Shown here in pieces: positions 33,859 through 42,930 of a DNA stretch of 64,000 bases. The stretch comes from Desertifilum tharense IPPAS B-1220 (GTDB lineage: Bacteria > Cyanobacteriota > Cyanobacteriia > Cyanobacteriales > Desertifilaceae). Positions within the stretch are counted from its first letter, which is position 1; every line of letters begins with the position of its first letter. The stretch spans positions 62,001-126,000 of the forward strand of contig NZ_MJGC01000077.1 in the NCBI RefSeq assembly GCF_001746915.1, written 5' to 3'. The notes below the pieces were generated by a model, which worked only from the letters and a program-made list of their open reading frames with translations, was not told where the DNA came from and ran no database searches. The position numbers and the translations under genes were made by a program.

Positions 33859-34731
33859 TCATTGTTCCGGGTTGCGGTTCAGGTGGTAGCGATCGCACAT
33901 TTCCTGAAGTTCTCGCCGAAAGCGATCGCGCACGCTATCAGGCGCTACAATCTCGCAGTCTTTGCCGTATTTAAAGATTTCCCGAATCAGCCAGAAGGGG
34001 TTAACCACGCGCCGCACGACTTGGCGGATCTCTCCCATCACCACATTCTCAATATCTTCTTCCTTGGGTTCGTAGGCATTCGCCAGCCAGTTTCTAAAGT
34101 GTAAATACACTTTGATGGTGTCAAATTCTCCTCGCCAGACCCCAGAGATCGGCTGAAGGCTTTGGATGCGATCGAAGCGAAAACAGCGATTATGGGCGAT
34201 TTCGGGCAAATCGGGGTTATCTGCTAGGGCATCGGCGGTTTCTTCGCACCACACTTGTAAATAGAAGCGTTTTTCATAGAAACAGACTGCCGCATAACGG
34301 ACAGTAAACGCTAAATCATGCCCCTGGGAGTTGCGGTACTGCATCCGAAACGGCTGGCGGTTGGCGATCAGTTCGTCTATTTGCGATCGCCAATTTTGTA
34401 CGGACTGATGTTGCTGTTGTAGGAGGGCTTGGCGCAGGGGGGCTTCAAGATCGCCTTGTTTGAGTAACAGGGTATTGATGATGTCGGCTTCCTCAATTTG
34501 TCCGGCATCGATTAGCAGTTTAGTGGCTCTGCGTAAGGCTTTCACCTGTTGCTCGTTCAGGCTCAGAGCTTCGCGCCCCAGGTGGAGTTCCTGTTGGGCG
34601 ATCGCCACCACCAACCCCGATGGACTGGGGCTTTTTCCCCACAAGATCCCAAAGCGCTCGGCAATTTCTTCAAGTTGCTCTTTGGTTCCAGGTGGAACTG
34701 AAAGTGTAAGTGCTTCTTTTTTCCTGGGCAT
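33859..34731 (-). CDS. WYL-domain transcriptional regulator of the CRISPR locus
   Basis: This 290-residue protein has an N-terminal DNA-binding segment (KEALTLSVPPGTKEQLEEIA, ribbon-helix-helix-like), a helical middle and a WYL domain at about residues 130-215. The WYL domain has RQPFRMQYRNSQGHDLAFTV, YAAVCFYEKRFYLQVWCEET and RCFRFDRIQSLQPI. A WCX-like C-terminus follows (VVRRVVNPFWLIREIFKYGK). WYL proteins are frequent CRISPR regulators, and in Synechocystis a WYL protein (sll7009) next to a type I-D operon acts as its repressor. It is divergent from cas3 and shares a 219-base promoter region, so autoregulation and cas repression are likely but inferred. Confidence 0.88.
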   Translation of the reverse strand: MPRKKEALTLSVPPGTKEQLEEIAERFGILWGKSPSPSGLVVAIAQQELHLGREALSLNEQQVKALRRATKLLIDAGQIEEADIINTLLLKQGDLEAPLRQALLQQQHQSVQNWRSQIDELIANRQPFRMQYRNSQGHDLAFTVRYAAVCFYEKRFYLQVWCEETADALADNPDLPEIAHNRCFRFDRIQSLQPISGVWRGEFDTIKVYLHFRNWLANAYEPKEEDIENVVMGEIRQVVRRVVNPFWLIREIFKYGKDCEIVAPDSVRDRFRRELQEMCDRYHLNRNPEQ

Positions 34732-34753
34732 TTATAAAATATACTTGCACTTT
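34701..34753. promoter_or_regulatory. Candidate operator: inverted AAAGTGYAAGT sites at the WYL gene start
   Basis: AAAGTGTAAGT at 34701-34711 and ACTTGCACTTT at 34743-34753 are inverted copies matching at 10 of 11 positions, with centres about four helical turns apart. One lies just inside the WYL coding region and the other in the divergent promoter, overlapping a possible -35 (TTGCAC). A related perfect palindrome lies at 34096-34113. They are candidates for WYL-repressor binding sites. Confidence 0.4.
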
Positions 34754-34950
34754 AGAATCAGTATGCTATTCTATATTTATTGTAAATGCGAAAGAGAACG
34801 GAAACGCGATCGCGCCTCCCCCGTTTTCTGGAAGAGTCCCCTTCCATACTGATGTCATAGTGGTAATTACTAAAGTTCAACCTACCTAATGCCATTTATT
34901 CTTTTCGGCTTCTTAACAGGTTGATGTTAGCTGATACACGCAGAATGAAT

Positions 34951-37056
34951 ATGTCTAACTACAAAATCACGCTTAAACCTGTCTATTCTCGTCCTGCTAG
35001 TACGCTTCCCACGGGAGTCACTTTACCTTCAGATTGGTCTTCTTTAGCATGGCATCAAGCGAAAACCTATGAAGCTCTACAAGATCCAAGTATTGATGTC
35101 ATTTTTAATACTGCCCTTACGGGAGATGGTAAGAGTCTGGCTGCATACTTGGCTGCAATGACTCAGCGGACTTATACTTTAGCAACCTATCCAACTAACG
35201 AATTAGGGCGAGATCAAGAAAAACAAGCACAAGGTTACAAAGCTAAGTTTAAACCGCAACACGATCCCCAAATTTATCGTTTGAACGCAGCAGTATTAGA
35301 AGAATTTATTGCCACGAATAAAATACCATCTAAACTAGAAGGCCTGATTAACCGGGCTGACAACTCTGAAATTTTACTCACGAACCCAGATATTTTTCAT
35401 TACATCCATGACTTTCGTTACCTGCGACGTAACAAGGCAGGAAAAGGAGATAACTCCGATCGACTCTTTCAAAAAATTGATAATAATTACAATTTGTTTA
35501 TCTTTGATGAATTTCATGTCTTTTCTTCACCTCAAATTACTAATATCTTGAACGCTATTTTACTCATTAAGCATACAACTCCAGGTAAAAAATTCCTGTT
35601 TTTATCGGCTACCCCTAACGAGTTATTACAAGAGTTTTTAAGTAATATTGGCTTAAGATATAATATTATCGATCCAGTCAGTCAAGAAGCTTACAAATTT
35701 ACAAATGAAGAAGGTTGGCGACAAATAAACTTTCCTGTGGATCTCATTTTTCCTAGAAACTTGGAGCCTAGCCTATCCTCTAACTATAACTGGATTGTTG
35801 AAAACGCTGAAACAATTATTCTACGGTTTTTTCAAGAAAACACAGAGAGTAAGGGGGCAATTATTTTAAACTCAATTGCGGCTGTGAAAAAGTTGTTACC
35901 TAAATTTCAAGAACTCTTTGCACCCTTGGGCTTAAAAGTTAGAGAGAATACAGGCTTAACAGGTGAAACAGAAAAATCTAAATCGGTGGAAGAAGCAGAT
36001 TTATTGCTAGGTACTTCTACTATTGATGTTGGAGTAGACTTTAAAATTAATTTTTTAGTATTTGAAGCCGCAGATGCAGGTAATTTTATTCAACGCTTTG
36101 GGAGGTTAGGTAGACATGGAGGATTTGATACCTATCAAGCGTATGCACTTTTGCCCAACTTTATTGTAGAGCGTTTGTTTGAGGTCGATAAACATCCACT
36201 ACAAAACGGCGATATTTGCGATCGCATTACTTTTTCTAACATCATTCGCGCTCATTATGGTTATATCAACGAGTTTAAGCAATATCCCAAGCGATGGGGA
36301 GGTATTCAATCAGCTTGCGTGCATTTAGAGCTAAACAAGGGAAACATGAAAGCTCAATATCCCGAAGCTGCTAACCGCTTTGAGGTAGATATTCAGAAAG
36401 CATTAGGCATCAGCTTAAAGCAAAAATATGCACAGCTTTTTCATTGTATGAAGGAAAGCAAGAAAAAGATTATTGAAGAAGTAAGGAGTTTTCGAGGAAG
36501 CAGTCAACTAGACTGTGGAATTTATGATGCAACTAATCCAGATGAACCCGAACAAGAACGCTACAAAATTTACAATCTTCCTAGTATCCTGAGTAATTTT
36601 ATCTATCAGTGGGTAGATAAAGAATCTTTCACTAACGAAGCCAAAAAAGCTGGCTTATCAATCAATCGTTTCGAGCGGGCTTTATGTTATTTAAAATTAA
36701 CAGGATATCGAGAAGTTAGAGAAGACTGGAAGTTTTACTGCTCAAGAGAGGATTTAAGTGAAATTGCTAAATCAGGTAAAGTACAAGTTCTTAAAGGATT
36801 AGAAGCTACCGCAGGAATCAATCAGATTAGTGGAGCATTGTGGCGACGAGATTTAGTCTGTTTTGTGTCCGATCGAAATCGCTCAACTCTACGCGCTAAA
36901 TTAGGCTTACCCATTCATTTCCAAGCTTACTCTCTCAGCGATTGTATGGAAGATAGAAACCCACCTTATACTATTGCATTTGGTCAATCCGCGTTACTGT
37001 TAGAAACTCTAATTTGGCACTGGAAACCCCAAGAAGATGAAGGATGGATCTGTTAG
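34951..37056 (+). CDS. cas3: CRISPR-associated helicase Cas3 (type I-D, helicase-only)
   Basis: I suggest ATG 34951 (MSNYKITLKPVYSRPAS). ATG 34924 or 34945 are also possible and would add up to nine residues. The 700-residue protein is a superfamily 2 helicase: Walker A TALTGDGKSLAAY near residue 57, DEFH (FIFDEFHVFS) near 190, SAT in LFLSATPNE and motif VI FIQRFGRLGRHGG. There is no HD nuclease domain, as expected for type I-D, in which HD is carried by Cas10d. Cas3' unwinds target DNA during interference. It is the first gene of the cas operon. Confidence 0.93.
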   Translation: MSNYKITLKPVYSRPASTLPTGVTLPSDWSSLAWHQAKTYEALQDPSIDVIFNTALTGDGKSLAAYLAAMTQRTYTLATYPTNELGRDQEKQAQGYKAKFKPQHDPQIYRLNAAVLEEFIATNKIPSKLEGLINRADNSEILLTNPDIFHYIHDFRYLRRNKAGKGDNSDRLFQKIDNNYNLFIFDEFHVFSSPQITNILNAILLIKHTTPGKKFLFLSATPNELLQEFLSNIGLRYNIIDPVSQEAYKFTNEEGWRQINFPVDLIFPRNLEPSLSSNYNWIVENAETIILRFFQENTESKGAIILNSIAAVKKLLPKFQELFAPLGLKVRENTGLTGETEKSKSVEEADLLLGTSTIDVGVDFKINFLVFEAADAGNFIQRFGRLGRHGGFDTYQAYALLPNFIVERLFEVDKHPLQNGDICDRITFSNIIRAHYGYINEFKQYPKRWGGIQSACVHLELNKGNMKAQYPEAANRFEVDIQKALGISLKQKYAQLFHCMKESKKKIIEEVRSFRGSSQLDCGIYDATNPDEPEQERYKIYNLPSILSNFIYQWVDKESFTNEAKKAGLSINRFERALCYLKLTGYREVREDWKFYCSREDLSEIAKSGKVQVLKGLEATAGINQISGALWRRDLVCFVSDRNRSTLRAKLGLPIHFQAYSLSDCMEDRNPPYTIAFGQSALLLETLIWHWKPQEDEGWIC

Positions 37057-37107
37057 CTCGCTAAAAACTTATTTTAGATAGTTTACCTTTAATTTGAGGT
37101 TCTGTCC

Positions 37108-37350
37108 ATGACAACACAAAACTTACTTCAGAGAATTTCTATCGAGCCTAATATCTGTTTTGGAAAGCCTTGTATTCGAGGTCATCGAATTTGGGTTTCT
37201 TTAATTCTAGATCTTTTGGCTGGGGGAGAAACCATTGAGCAAATTTTGGAAGAATACCCAGGAATTGAAAAAGAGGATGTTTTAGCCTGTATTGCTTATG
37301 GTGCTGAAATGACGAGGAATGACTATATAGAAATTCCAATTAGCAATTAG
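37108..37350 (+). CDS. DUF433 family protein, probable antitoxin inside the cas operon
   Basis: This 80-residue protein has the typical DUF433 layout: RISIEPNICFGKPCIRGHRI near the start, then VSLILDLLAGGETIEQILEE and DVLACIAYGAEMTRND. DUF433 proteins carry a small helix-turn-helix and often precede a DUF5615 PIN-like gene, giving a toxin-antitoxin-type pair. Here exactly that pair (next gene 11 bases later) stands between cas3 and cas10d on the same strand, 51 bases after the cas3 stop. No separate strong promoter or terminator is evident, so it is probably transcribed with the cas genes. Confidence 0.9.
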   Translation: MTTQNLLQRISIEPNICFGKPCIRGHRIWVSLILDLLAGGETIEQILEEYPGIEKEDVLACIAYGAEMTRNDYIEIPISN

Positions 37351-37361
37351 TAGGTAGAAAG

Positions 37362-37751
37362 TTGATAAGAATTAAACTGGATGAAAATTTAGGAAGTTTG
37401 CGAGTTGTTACTAAACTCCGCCTTGCAGGACATGATGTAGCAACAGTCCGAGAACAAAGTTTAACTTCAACACCAGACATTGAGCTAGCAAGTATCTGCG
37501 GTGAAGAAGAGAGATGTTTAGTGACTTTGGATCGAGGATTTGGAAATCGCCTGCGATTTAATCCTTCTGACTATGCAGGAATTATTGTGATTCGTTTGTC
37601 CTCACAAGCCACTTTCGCAGAATTGTTGCAAGCGATTGAAACATTAATTCTTGGATTAGAACAAGCAGAAGTTGTAGGAAGGTTGTGGATCGTTCAACCA
37701 GGAAGAATTCTACAATATCAATCTATTAAATCAGAAGGTGCAGAAGAATGA
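37362..37751 (+). CDS. DUF5615 PIN-like protein, probable toxin, coupled to cas10d
   Basis: This 129-residue protein starts at TTG 37362 (IRIKLDENLGSLRVVTKL), the only start giving the family N-terminus, with GGTAGAAAG upstream. The DUF5615 acidic residues are visible: KLDEN at the front, Asp in STPDIELA and CLVTLDRGFGN in the middle. This matches a PIN-like nuclease core. The stop overlaps the cas10d ATG as ATGA, indicating translational coupling with the CRISPR effector. The upstream partner is the DUF433 gene. Toxicity and RNase activity are inferred from the family. Confidence 0.9.
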   Translation: MIRIKLDENLGSLRVVTKLRLAGHDVATVREQSLTSTPDIELASICGEEERCLVTLDRGFGNRLRFNPSDYAGIIVIRLSSQATFAELLQAIETLILGLEQAEVVGRLWIVQPGRILQYQSIKSEGAEE

Positions 37752-40700
37752 ACGAAGACGAGCTGTATCAATGGCTAAATTCTGATGAGGAAGAGAATGA
37801 ACAAGTTGAAAAGCCTGAGCTTTTAACTGTTAAACTTTTCAAACGAGCAATTTTAGAGACAGACGGCAATGAGAGCGATCGCATTCTTCAATCTTTTGCA
37901 GAAAACGTTCTCCCTAACTTAATTTATCGATTAGTGGGTGCCACTGCTAAAGGAGGACAATTTACTGAAGATAGACGCGCAGAAGGTAAAAATGTTGAGC
38001 GTAGCAAGCACGATCAATCGTTTATTTCTCATCTGCTGAATGGGCTGTTGCCAACTTACAGGATTGCTAAAGCTCTTAGAGAAAGCACGGTAGAGACTAA
38101 CCCAGTTAAACGGAATTGTTCAGAACGAGAAGTGCGTTTATTTGTTGCTGCCTATATTCTGCATGATTTTGACAAGTTTCCCGATTATCCAATTTGGTTG
38201 CAAGCTAACGATCCAGATAACCGATTTGAGCAGCGAGATTGGCGAAAAGATCCCCCGCACAAGCATGAGGCTCCGAACTTCGGGCGCAATTACGTCTTGC
38301 AAAAAGCCCAAGAATTCGGTTTAGACAGATTTCTAGGAGATAACTGGGAATCTGAGGTTAATGATATTGTTTGGCTAGCTCATAATGCCGGAGATAAATA
38401 CGATGCTGATTTAGGTTTAGATATTCGCGGCTTGCAAACCCAACTTGATGGTAGAGTCAGAGGCACGTTAGCAAATCTAGTGAAATTATCCGATCGGTTT
38501 GCTTCAGTCATTAAGCATCCTAGCAATATTGATGCAGGTAGTCTACCCAGCATTATTGGTGATTTGAGCAATCATCAACTCAAGTTTAGTTATCACTCCC
38601 TTTCGGATAATCGAGGCGTGTTAACCAATATCATTAACAATACCTTAATTGACATGCATCTTCAAGAAAACTATACTCCTCTTCTTTATTTGCCGGATGG
38701 AGTTGTTTACTTGGTGAAAGCAGATGCTACCCAAGTCAAAACTCAAGAGCTTCCTGAACAAGCGATCCAAAAAATTAAAACCCTTTGTGCAGAACGACTA
38801 AAACAAAGAACGATTGGATTCAGCCGAGATGGCAAAGGATTCAAGTTTGCTGATTATTATTGGTTATTTTTTAATACAATTGAATTAATGAAAGTGAGCG
38901 TTGATGCGGCTTGCAAACTCATTCCTAGCACTAAAGCATCTTCAGCCCAGAAAAGAAGTGAAAGTTTGCAAAATTTCCAAAAATCTGGAGAGCTTTCATC
39001 TGAATTTAAGTTAGAGTTTCAGGACGACTATCGCATAGACAGATTAGCCGAATTTGGAGATGTCATTTGCCGAAAAGTTTGGGGTGAATGGCAGAATAAG
39101 TTTAATAACTACCAAAAACAGTTGTCTAAGAATGTCCGCCAAAGTTTACCAGAGCTAGATTTAACTCATAAGCTAGCTGAATACTTAGGGTTGGCACATG
39201 AACTTGTTGCAGTCAGAGCTATTCAATCTCTCAAAAAAACAGGAGGAGTTCCTTTAGATTGGTATTATCTAGCAGCAAAATATATTGAACTCAACAAAGG
39301 TCTAGAGGATAATCAAGTTCGCCAAAAAATGACTGATATGGTTTATCATGCCGCTCATTGTATTCAACCGATTGTAGGCGAGTTTACCTTAGCAGATGGG
39401 TGGGATGACTTACGAACTTATGTTAGCCGGATTGTTTCGTTACCTACAGGTGCCGTTAATAAACCAGAAATTGATCCTTTCCTGATTGCACTTAGTCGAT
39501 ATAATGCAGCAAAAATCACAGGAAGAGGACGAGAAAATGTGTGTGCAATGTCAAGTTCTTCTTTCACAGTAACTGAGCAAATGGAGTCAGCTACTTTATT
39601 TGCTCCTCAAGTTTATAGTAATCGTCAAATTTTATTTAATGCTCAAGCAGCAAAACGACAAATTTGCTCAATTTGGTCTATAGAGATTATGTTGAGACAA
39701 ATTTTAATGAATCAAACAAATGCTACAGGTGGGGATTTTGAAAGCCGCAAGTATCGCTACCTTTATCTTTACCCGGCTTATTTCTTTACCCCAGAAACAA
39801 ATAAATTCTTGCAAAAAGCCTACGCCTGGATTGCTAGAACTCGATTTGATGCAGATATACGCAAACATTTAGTTTCAGAAAAACAAGTTGCAGACTTTAC
39901 AGCCAACAACTATCAGCAGGTGGATTCATTATTAATTCAGGAAGACTTACAGCCGGAAAATGACCGAACCTTCAAAATTAGTTACCCTCCCAATCAACCT
40001 CTCACCTTCTTTTTCCTAGCCTTACCGCCTGGAAAGGATGCGACTGATACAGAATCTTGGGTAATGCCTGCCTGGTTAGCCTTAGCTTTGCCTCTCATTT
40101 TAGATGTAAAAGCTGTAGTTTCAGAATCCCCTGTTCCCCCTTATATCAGTGGTGCTGATTTTGAAAAAACGACCATCCTTGACGGCGAACATCAAGCCAT
40201 TCGCTCTTTAATTCAGCAAGATGAGTATCGTTTAGATCGTATTTTGTCAAGAGAACGAGGGTTTTCCCCCTTGAATGCGCTGAGTGCTGCGTATTGCATT
40301 CATTTAGAGGTCAATCGTAAAAAAGACGGTAATCCTGACTGGGGAAAGTTATCAGATTTAGCACGCGATTTAGAAACTAGCCCTTTGTATGTTTTTCATT
40401 ACCTGAGCAAATTAGTCCGTAAGTTGGATTGGGATACAGCACCCATTGCCAAGATTCAACTGTATCAGTATTTCTACTCCTGTTTCGATCCTAAAGGAAA
40501 AGCTATGAACCAATTGCGAGAACTCACTCAACTGTACCGTCGCTTCTACCGTGCTAAAAGCCAATTTGCTAAACCGAATGCTGTTCTTAAACCGATTGAT
40601 GAAGCAGCCGATGTCATTCTCAAAGTTGATAAAGCTTTAGCTAACGATACTCAATCTTTAACAGATGTCGTTGCTGCCAGAATTGCTAAGTTGATGACAA

Positions 40701-41011
40701 ATGTACGCCGTAAAACAGCAGAAGGAAAACCTACATTTACTCTTGTAGACGGAAAATGGAAACCTGCATTAAATTCCGAAGAGGAAAGACAAGCTGTCTA
40801 TGAATTTGCTAAGTATTTTGTTGAGGTAATTTTTGCAGAAACCTTTAAAGGCGATCGCGCTCGTTTAGCAGGAATGCAACTCAATTTAATTCGCGACACC
40901 TGTGACTATCTTTATCGCTTAGAAGAAGATCGAGAATGGCGCGATCGCAAAGCTAAAGGAATTGAGGTTGTTGAGGAAGAGGATGCTGAAAATGACGAGT
41001 CCAACCCTTAA
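37748..41011 (+). CDS. cas10d: Type I-D CRISPR effector subunit Cas10d (Csc3) with HD nuclease domain
   Basis: This 1087-residue protein has an HD nuclease region at about residues 90-220: His95, His139-Asp140 in YILHDFDKFPDY and a later histidine in WLAHNAGDKYD. The large Cas10-like body has divergent palm and zinc-finger regions, and the C-terminus is acidic (EEEDAENDE). In type I-D it is the large subunit of the Cascade-like complex and supplies the DNA-cutting HD activity that Cas3 lacks. The length is typical (about 950-1100). It is translationally coupled to the preceding DUF5615 gene; csc2 follows after 99 bases. Confidence 0.94.
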   Translation: MNEDELYQWLNSDEEENEQVEKPELLTVKLFKRAILETDGNESDRILQSFAENVLPNLIYRLVGATAKGGQFTEDRRAEGKNVERSKHDQSFISHLLNGLLPTYRIAKALRESTVETNPVKRNCSEREVRLFVAAYILHDFDKFPDYPIWLQANDPDNRFEQRDWRKDPPHKHEAPNFGRNYVLQKAQEFGLDRFLGDNWESEVNDIVWLAHNAGDKYDADLGLDIRGLQTQLDGRVRGTLANLVKLSDRFASVIKHPSNIDAGSLPSIIGDLSNHQLKFSYHSLSDNRGVLTNIINNTLIDMHLQENYTPLLYLPDGVVYLVKADATQVKTQELPEQAIQKIKTLCAERLKQRTIGFSRDGKGFKFADYYWLFFNTIELMKVSVDAACKLIPSTKASSAQKRSESLQNFQKSGELSSEFKLEFQDDYRIDRLAEFGDVICRKVWGEWQNKFNNYQKQLSKNVRQSLPELDLTHKLAEYLGLAHELVAVRAIQSLKKTGGVPLDWYYLAAKYIELNKGLEDNQVRQKMTDMVYHAAHCIQPIVGEFTLADGWDDLRTYVSRIVSLPTGAVNKPEIDPFLIALSRYNAAKITGRGRENVCAMSSSSFTVTEQMESATLFAPQVYSNRQILFNAQAAKRQICSIWSIEIMLRQILMNQTNATGGDFESRKYRYLYLYPAYFFTPETNKFLQKAYAWIARTRFDADIRKHLVSEKQVADFTANNYQQVDSLLIQEDLQPENDRTFKISYPPNQPLTFFFLALPPGKDATDTESWVMPAWLALALPLILDVKAVVSESPVPPYISGADFEKTTILDGEHQAIRSLIQQDEYRLDRILSRERGFSPLNALSAAYCIHLEVNRKKDGNPDWGKLSDLARDLETSPLYVFHYLSKLVRKLDWDTAPIAKIQLYQYFYSCFDPKGKAMNQLRELTQLYRRFYRAKSQFAKPNAVLKPIDEAADVILKVDKALANDTQSLTDVVAARIAKLMTNVRRKTAEGKPTFTLVDGKWKPALNSEEERQAVYEFAKYFVEVIFAETFKGDRARLAGMQLNLIRDTCDYLYRLEEDREWRDRKAKGIEVVEEEDAENDESNP

Positions 41012-41110
41012 ACTCTCTTTTTGGATTTATCCTAAACTTTTAGCTAAATCCTCTACAAGATTTGAACTAACAAGGTTATTACGTACAGACTCACTCTAGG
41101 AGATTTCATC

Positions 41111-42133
41111 ATGTCATTGCTTAAATCAGTCGATCAAAAGTTTTTTCACAGCGAAATTCCGGCTAAACCGATGGGCAAATATGCTCACTTTGTTACGATT
41201 CGAGTGACTGAATCTTATCCCTTATTTCAAACGGATGGCGAACTCAATAAAGCAAGAGTTCGGGCTGGAATCAATCATCGCGAAACGATTAGCCGTCTAG
41301 CCATGTTTAAACGCAAACAATCAACTCCTGAAAGACTTACAGGACGAGAATTGCTGCGGAATTATCAAATCGGAGATTGGGAAAAGTGCGATTATAATGT
41401 TGATTTTAGTAAGACAACACCTGACTGCGTTCTTTATGGCTTTGCAATTGGGGACTCTGGTTCTGAAAAATCAAAAGTTGTAGTAGACACAGCCTATTCT
41501 ATTACCCCTTTTGACGATTCTCACTTAAACTTTACTCTCAATGCTCCTTTTGAAAATGGCACCATGAGCCGTCAAGGAGAGGTAACAAGCCGAATCAACA
41601 GTCAAGATCACATTCTACCACAAGTATTTTTTCCGAGTATTGTAACGCTAAAAGATCCAACTGAAGCCGGTTTTTTGTATGTTTTCAATAATATACTGAG
41701 AACTCGGCATTATGGCGCACAAACAACTCGAACAGGACGCGTTCGGAATGAACTAGTCGGTGTCATTTTCGCAGATGGCGAAATTGTTAGTAATCTGCGT
41801 TGGACGCAAAAAGTTTATGACCTGATGGCGGATAGAGGTCAAATTCAAGCGCCCGATCCTTTAAATGAAGATGATGTTTTAAGTGCTGCTCAAGAAGCTA
41901 TTTCTGTACTTATGACTGAAGAGTGCATCCCCCATACTGATTTTATCGGTGATTCTTTAACCTCTCTTTTAGCTGAAGTTAAAGCAATTACTAGCAATGA
42001 AATTCAGCTTAGAGAATTGTTGAATCAAGCCAATGTAGAATCAACTCAATATGCCCAGAAGTATATTTTAAAGACGACTTCTGAAAAAAGCAAAAAGGGC
42101 AGTAAGAAAGGAGCCGCAACTTCAGCGGAATAA
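41111..42133 (+). CDS. csc2: Type I-D backbone protein Csc2 (Cas7d)
   Basis: The 340-residue Cas7-family RAMP protein has ETISRLAMFKRKQSTPERLT and YGFAIGDSGSEKSKVVVDTA. The end is lysine/serine-rich (SEKSKKGSKKG). In the type I-D complex, Csc2 subunits polymerise along the crRNA. The region TRTGRVRNELVGVIFADGE fits the conserved core. A good ribosome site (CTAGGAG) precedes the ATG. csc1 starts five bases after its stop. Confidence 0.93.
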   Translation: MSLLKSVDQKFFHSEIPAKPMGKYAHFVTIRVTESYPLFQTDGELNKARVRAGINHRETISRLAMFKRKQSTPERLTGRELLRNYQIGDWEKCDYNVDFSKTTPDCVLYGFAIGDSGSEKSKVVVDTAYSITPFDDSHLNFTLNAPFENGTMSRQGEVTSRINSQDHILPQVFFPSIVTLKDPTEAGFLYVFNNILRTRHYGAQTTRTGRVRNELVGVIFADGEIVSNLRWTQKVYDLMADRGQIQAPDPLNEDDVLSAAQEAISVLMTEECIPHTDFIGDSLTSLLAEVKAITSNEIQLRELLNQANVESTQYAQKYILKTTSEKSKKGSKKGAATSAE

Positions 42134-42138
42134 CTTTT

Positions 42139-42852
42139 ATGATTGCTATCTATCGCTGTCAGCTAGAGTTGCATGACAGTTTGTACTATGCAACTCGCGA
42201 GATTGGACGATTGTATGAAACAGAAGCGGCTATTCATAACTATGCCCTCTGTTATGCCCTAGGATTAGTAGATAGTGAAGTTCATGGAACAACTGTTGCT
42301 TTAGAAGATTCCTATTGCTATTTCTGTCCCGAACAAATTCCTAAATACAAGGTGCATTTAACGCCTTTGAATCAGCAGAATATTTACGTGACGCCTGCGC
42401 GATCGCTCTTTCATTCTTCTACTCTCAATACTTGGAAGTATGCCAACAATAACTACCATGTTGAGATGGAGAAAACTCAGAAAAACATTCCGGGCTTTGG
42501 GCGAACGAAGGAAATTGCACCCGAAAGTCAGTTTGAATTTTTTATTATTTCTGAAAAGGAGTTAAAGCTGCCCAAGTGGGTTCGTTTAGGAAAGTGGGCG
42601 AGTAAAGCTGAACTCAAGGTTGTGGAATTACCTAAGCCCAAGCGCAATCAAAATCAAGAGTTCACTTGTCCTTATCCTCTAAATCCCCTGGATGTGATGT
42701 TTACCCATCAGGTGATTAGCTATGACACGATCAATATGCCACCTGTCAGTTTGATTCGGAATGTGCGGATGCGTGGAGATTTCTATAATTTTGAAGGAAC
42801 TGCTGAAAAGATTCAAATTCCAGCACGAATGCAGTTTTACTTTGGAGGATAG
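42139..42852 (+). CDS. csc1: Type I-D protein Csc1 (Cas5d-like)
   Basis: This 237-residue Cas5-type RAMP protein has IAIYRCQLELHDSLYYATRE at the start and YALCYALGLVDSEVHG. The C-terminal part RNVRMRGDFYNFEG is typical of Csc1. It caps the 5' end of crRNA in the type I-D effector complex. The gene begins five bases after csc2. Behind it comes a 78-base gap with a strong hairpin before cas6. Order and size match known type I-D loci. Confidence 0.92.
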   Translation: MIAIYRCQLELHDSLYYATREIGRLYETEAAIHNYALCYALGLVDSEVHGTTVALEDSYCYFCPEQIPKYKVHLTPLNQQNIYVTPARSLFHSSTLNTWKYANNNYHVEMEKTQKNIPGFGRTKEIAPESQFEFFIISEKELKLPKWVRLGKWASKAELKVVELPKPKRNQNQEFTCPYPLNPLDVMFTHQVISYDTINMPPVSLIRNVRMRGDFYNFEGTAEKIQIPARMQFYFGG

Positions 42853-42858
42853 AAATCA

Positions 42859-42889
42859 GGGGGTTAGCTGCGATTAATAGGCTACCCCC
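42859..42889 (+). promoter_or_regulatory. Strong hairpin between csc1 and cas6
   Basis: GGGGGT-T-AGC pairs with GCT-ACCCCC (nine pairs with one bulged T) around a 12-base loop. It starts seven bases after the csc1 stop. The following bases AATCTTTACTTT are T-rich but not a clean run. It may be a partial terminator, an RNA-processing site or a 3' stabiliser separating effector genes from cas6-cas4-cas1-cas2. Confidence 0.5.
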
Positions 42890-42930
42890 AATCTTTACTT
42901 TCTGTAATTCTTCTGTCTGAGTACATTATT

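Noticed and set aside
34951..41011. Type III assignment because of the Cas10-like large protein
   Set aside because: Csc1, Csc2, a helicase-only Cas3 and Cas10d with HD define type I-D; no Csm/Cmr genes are present.
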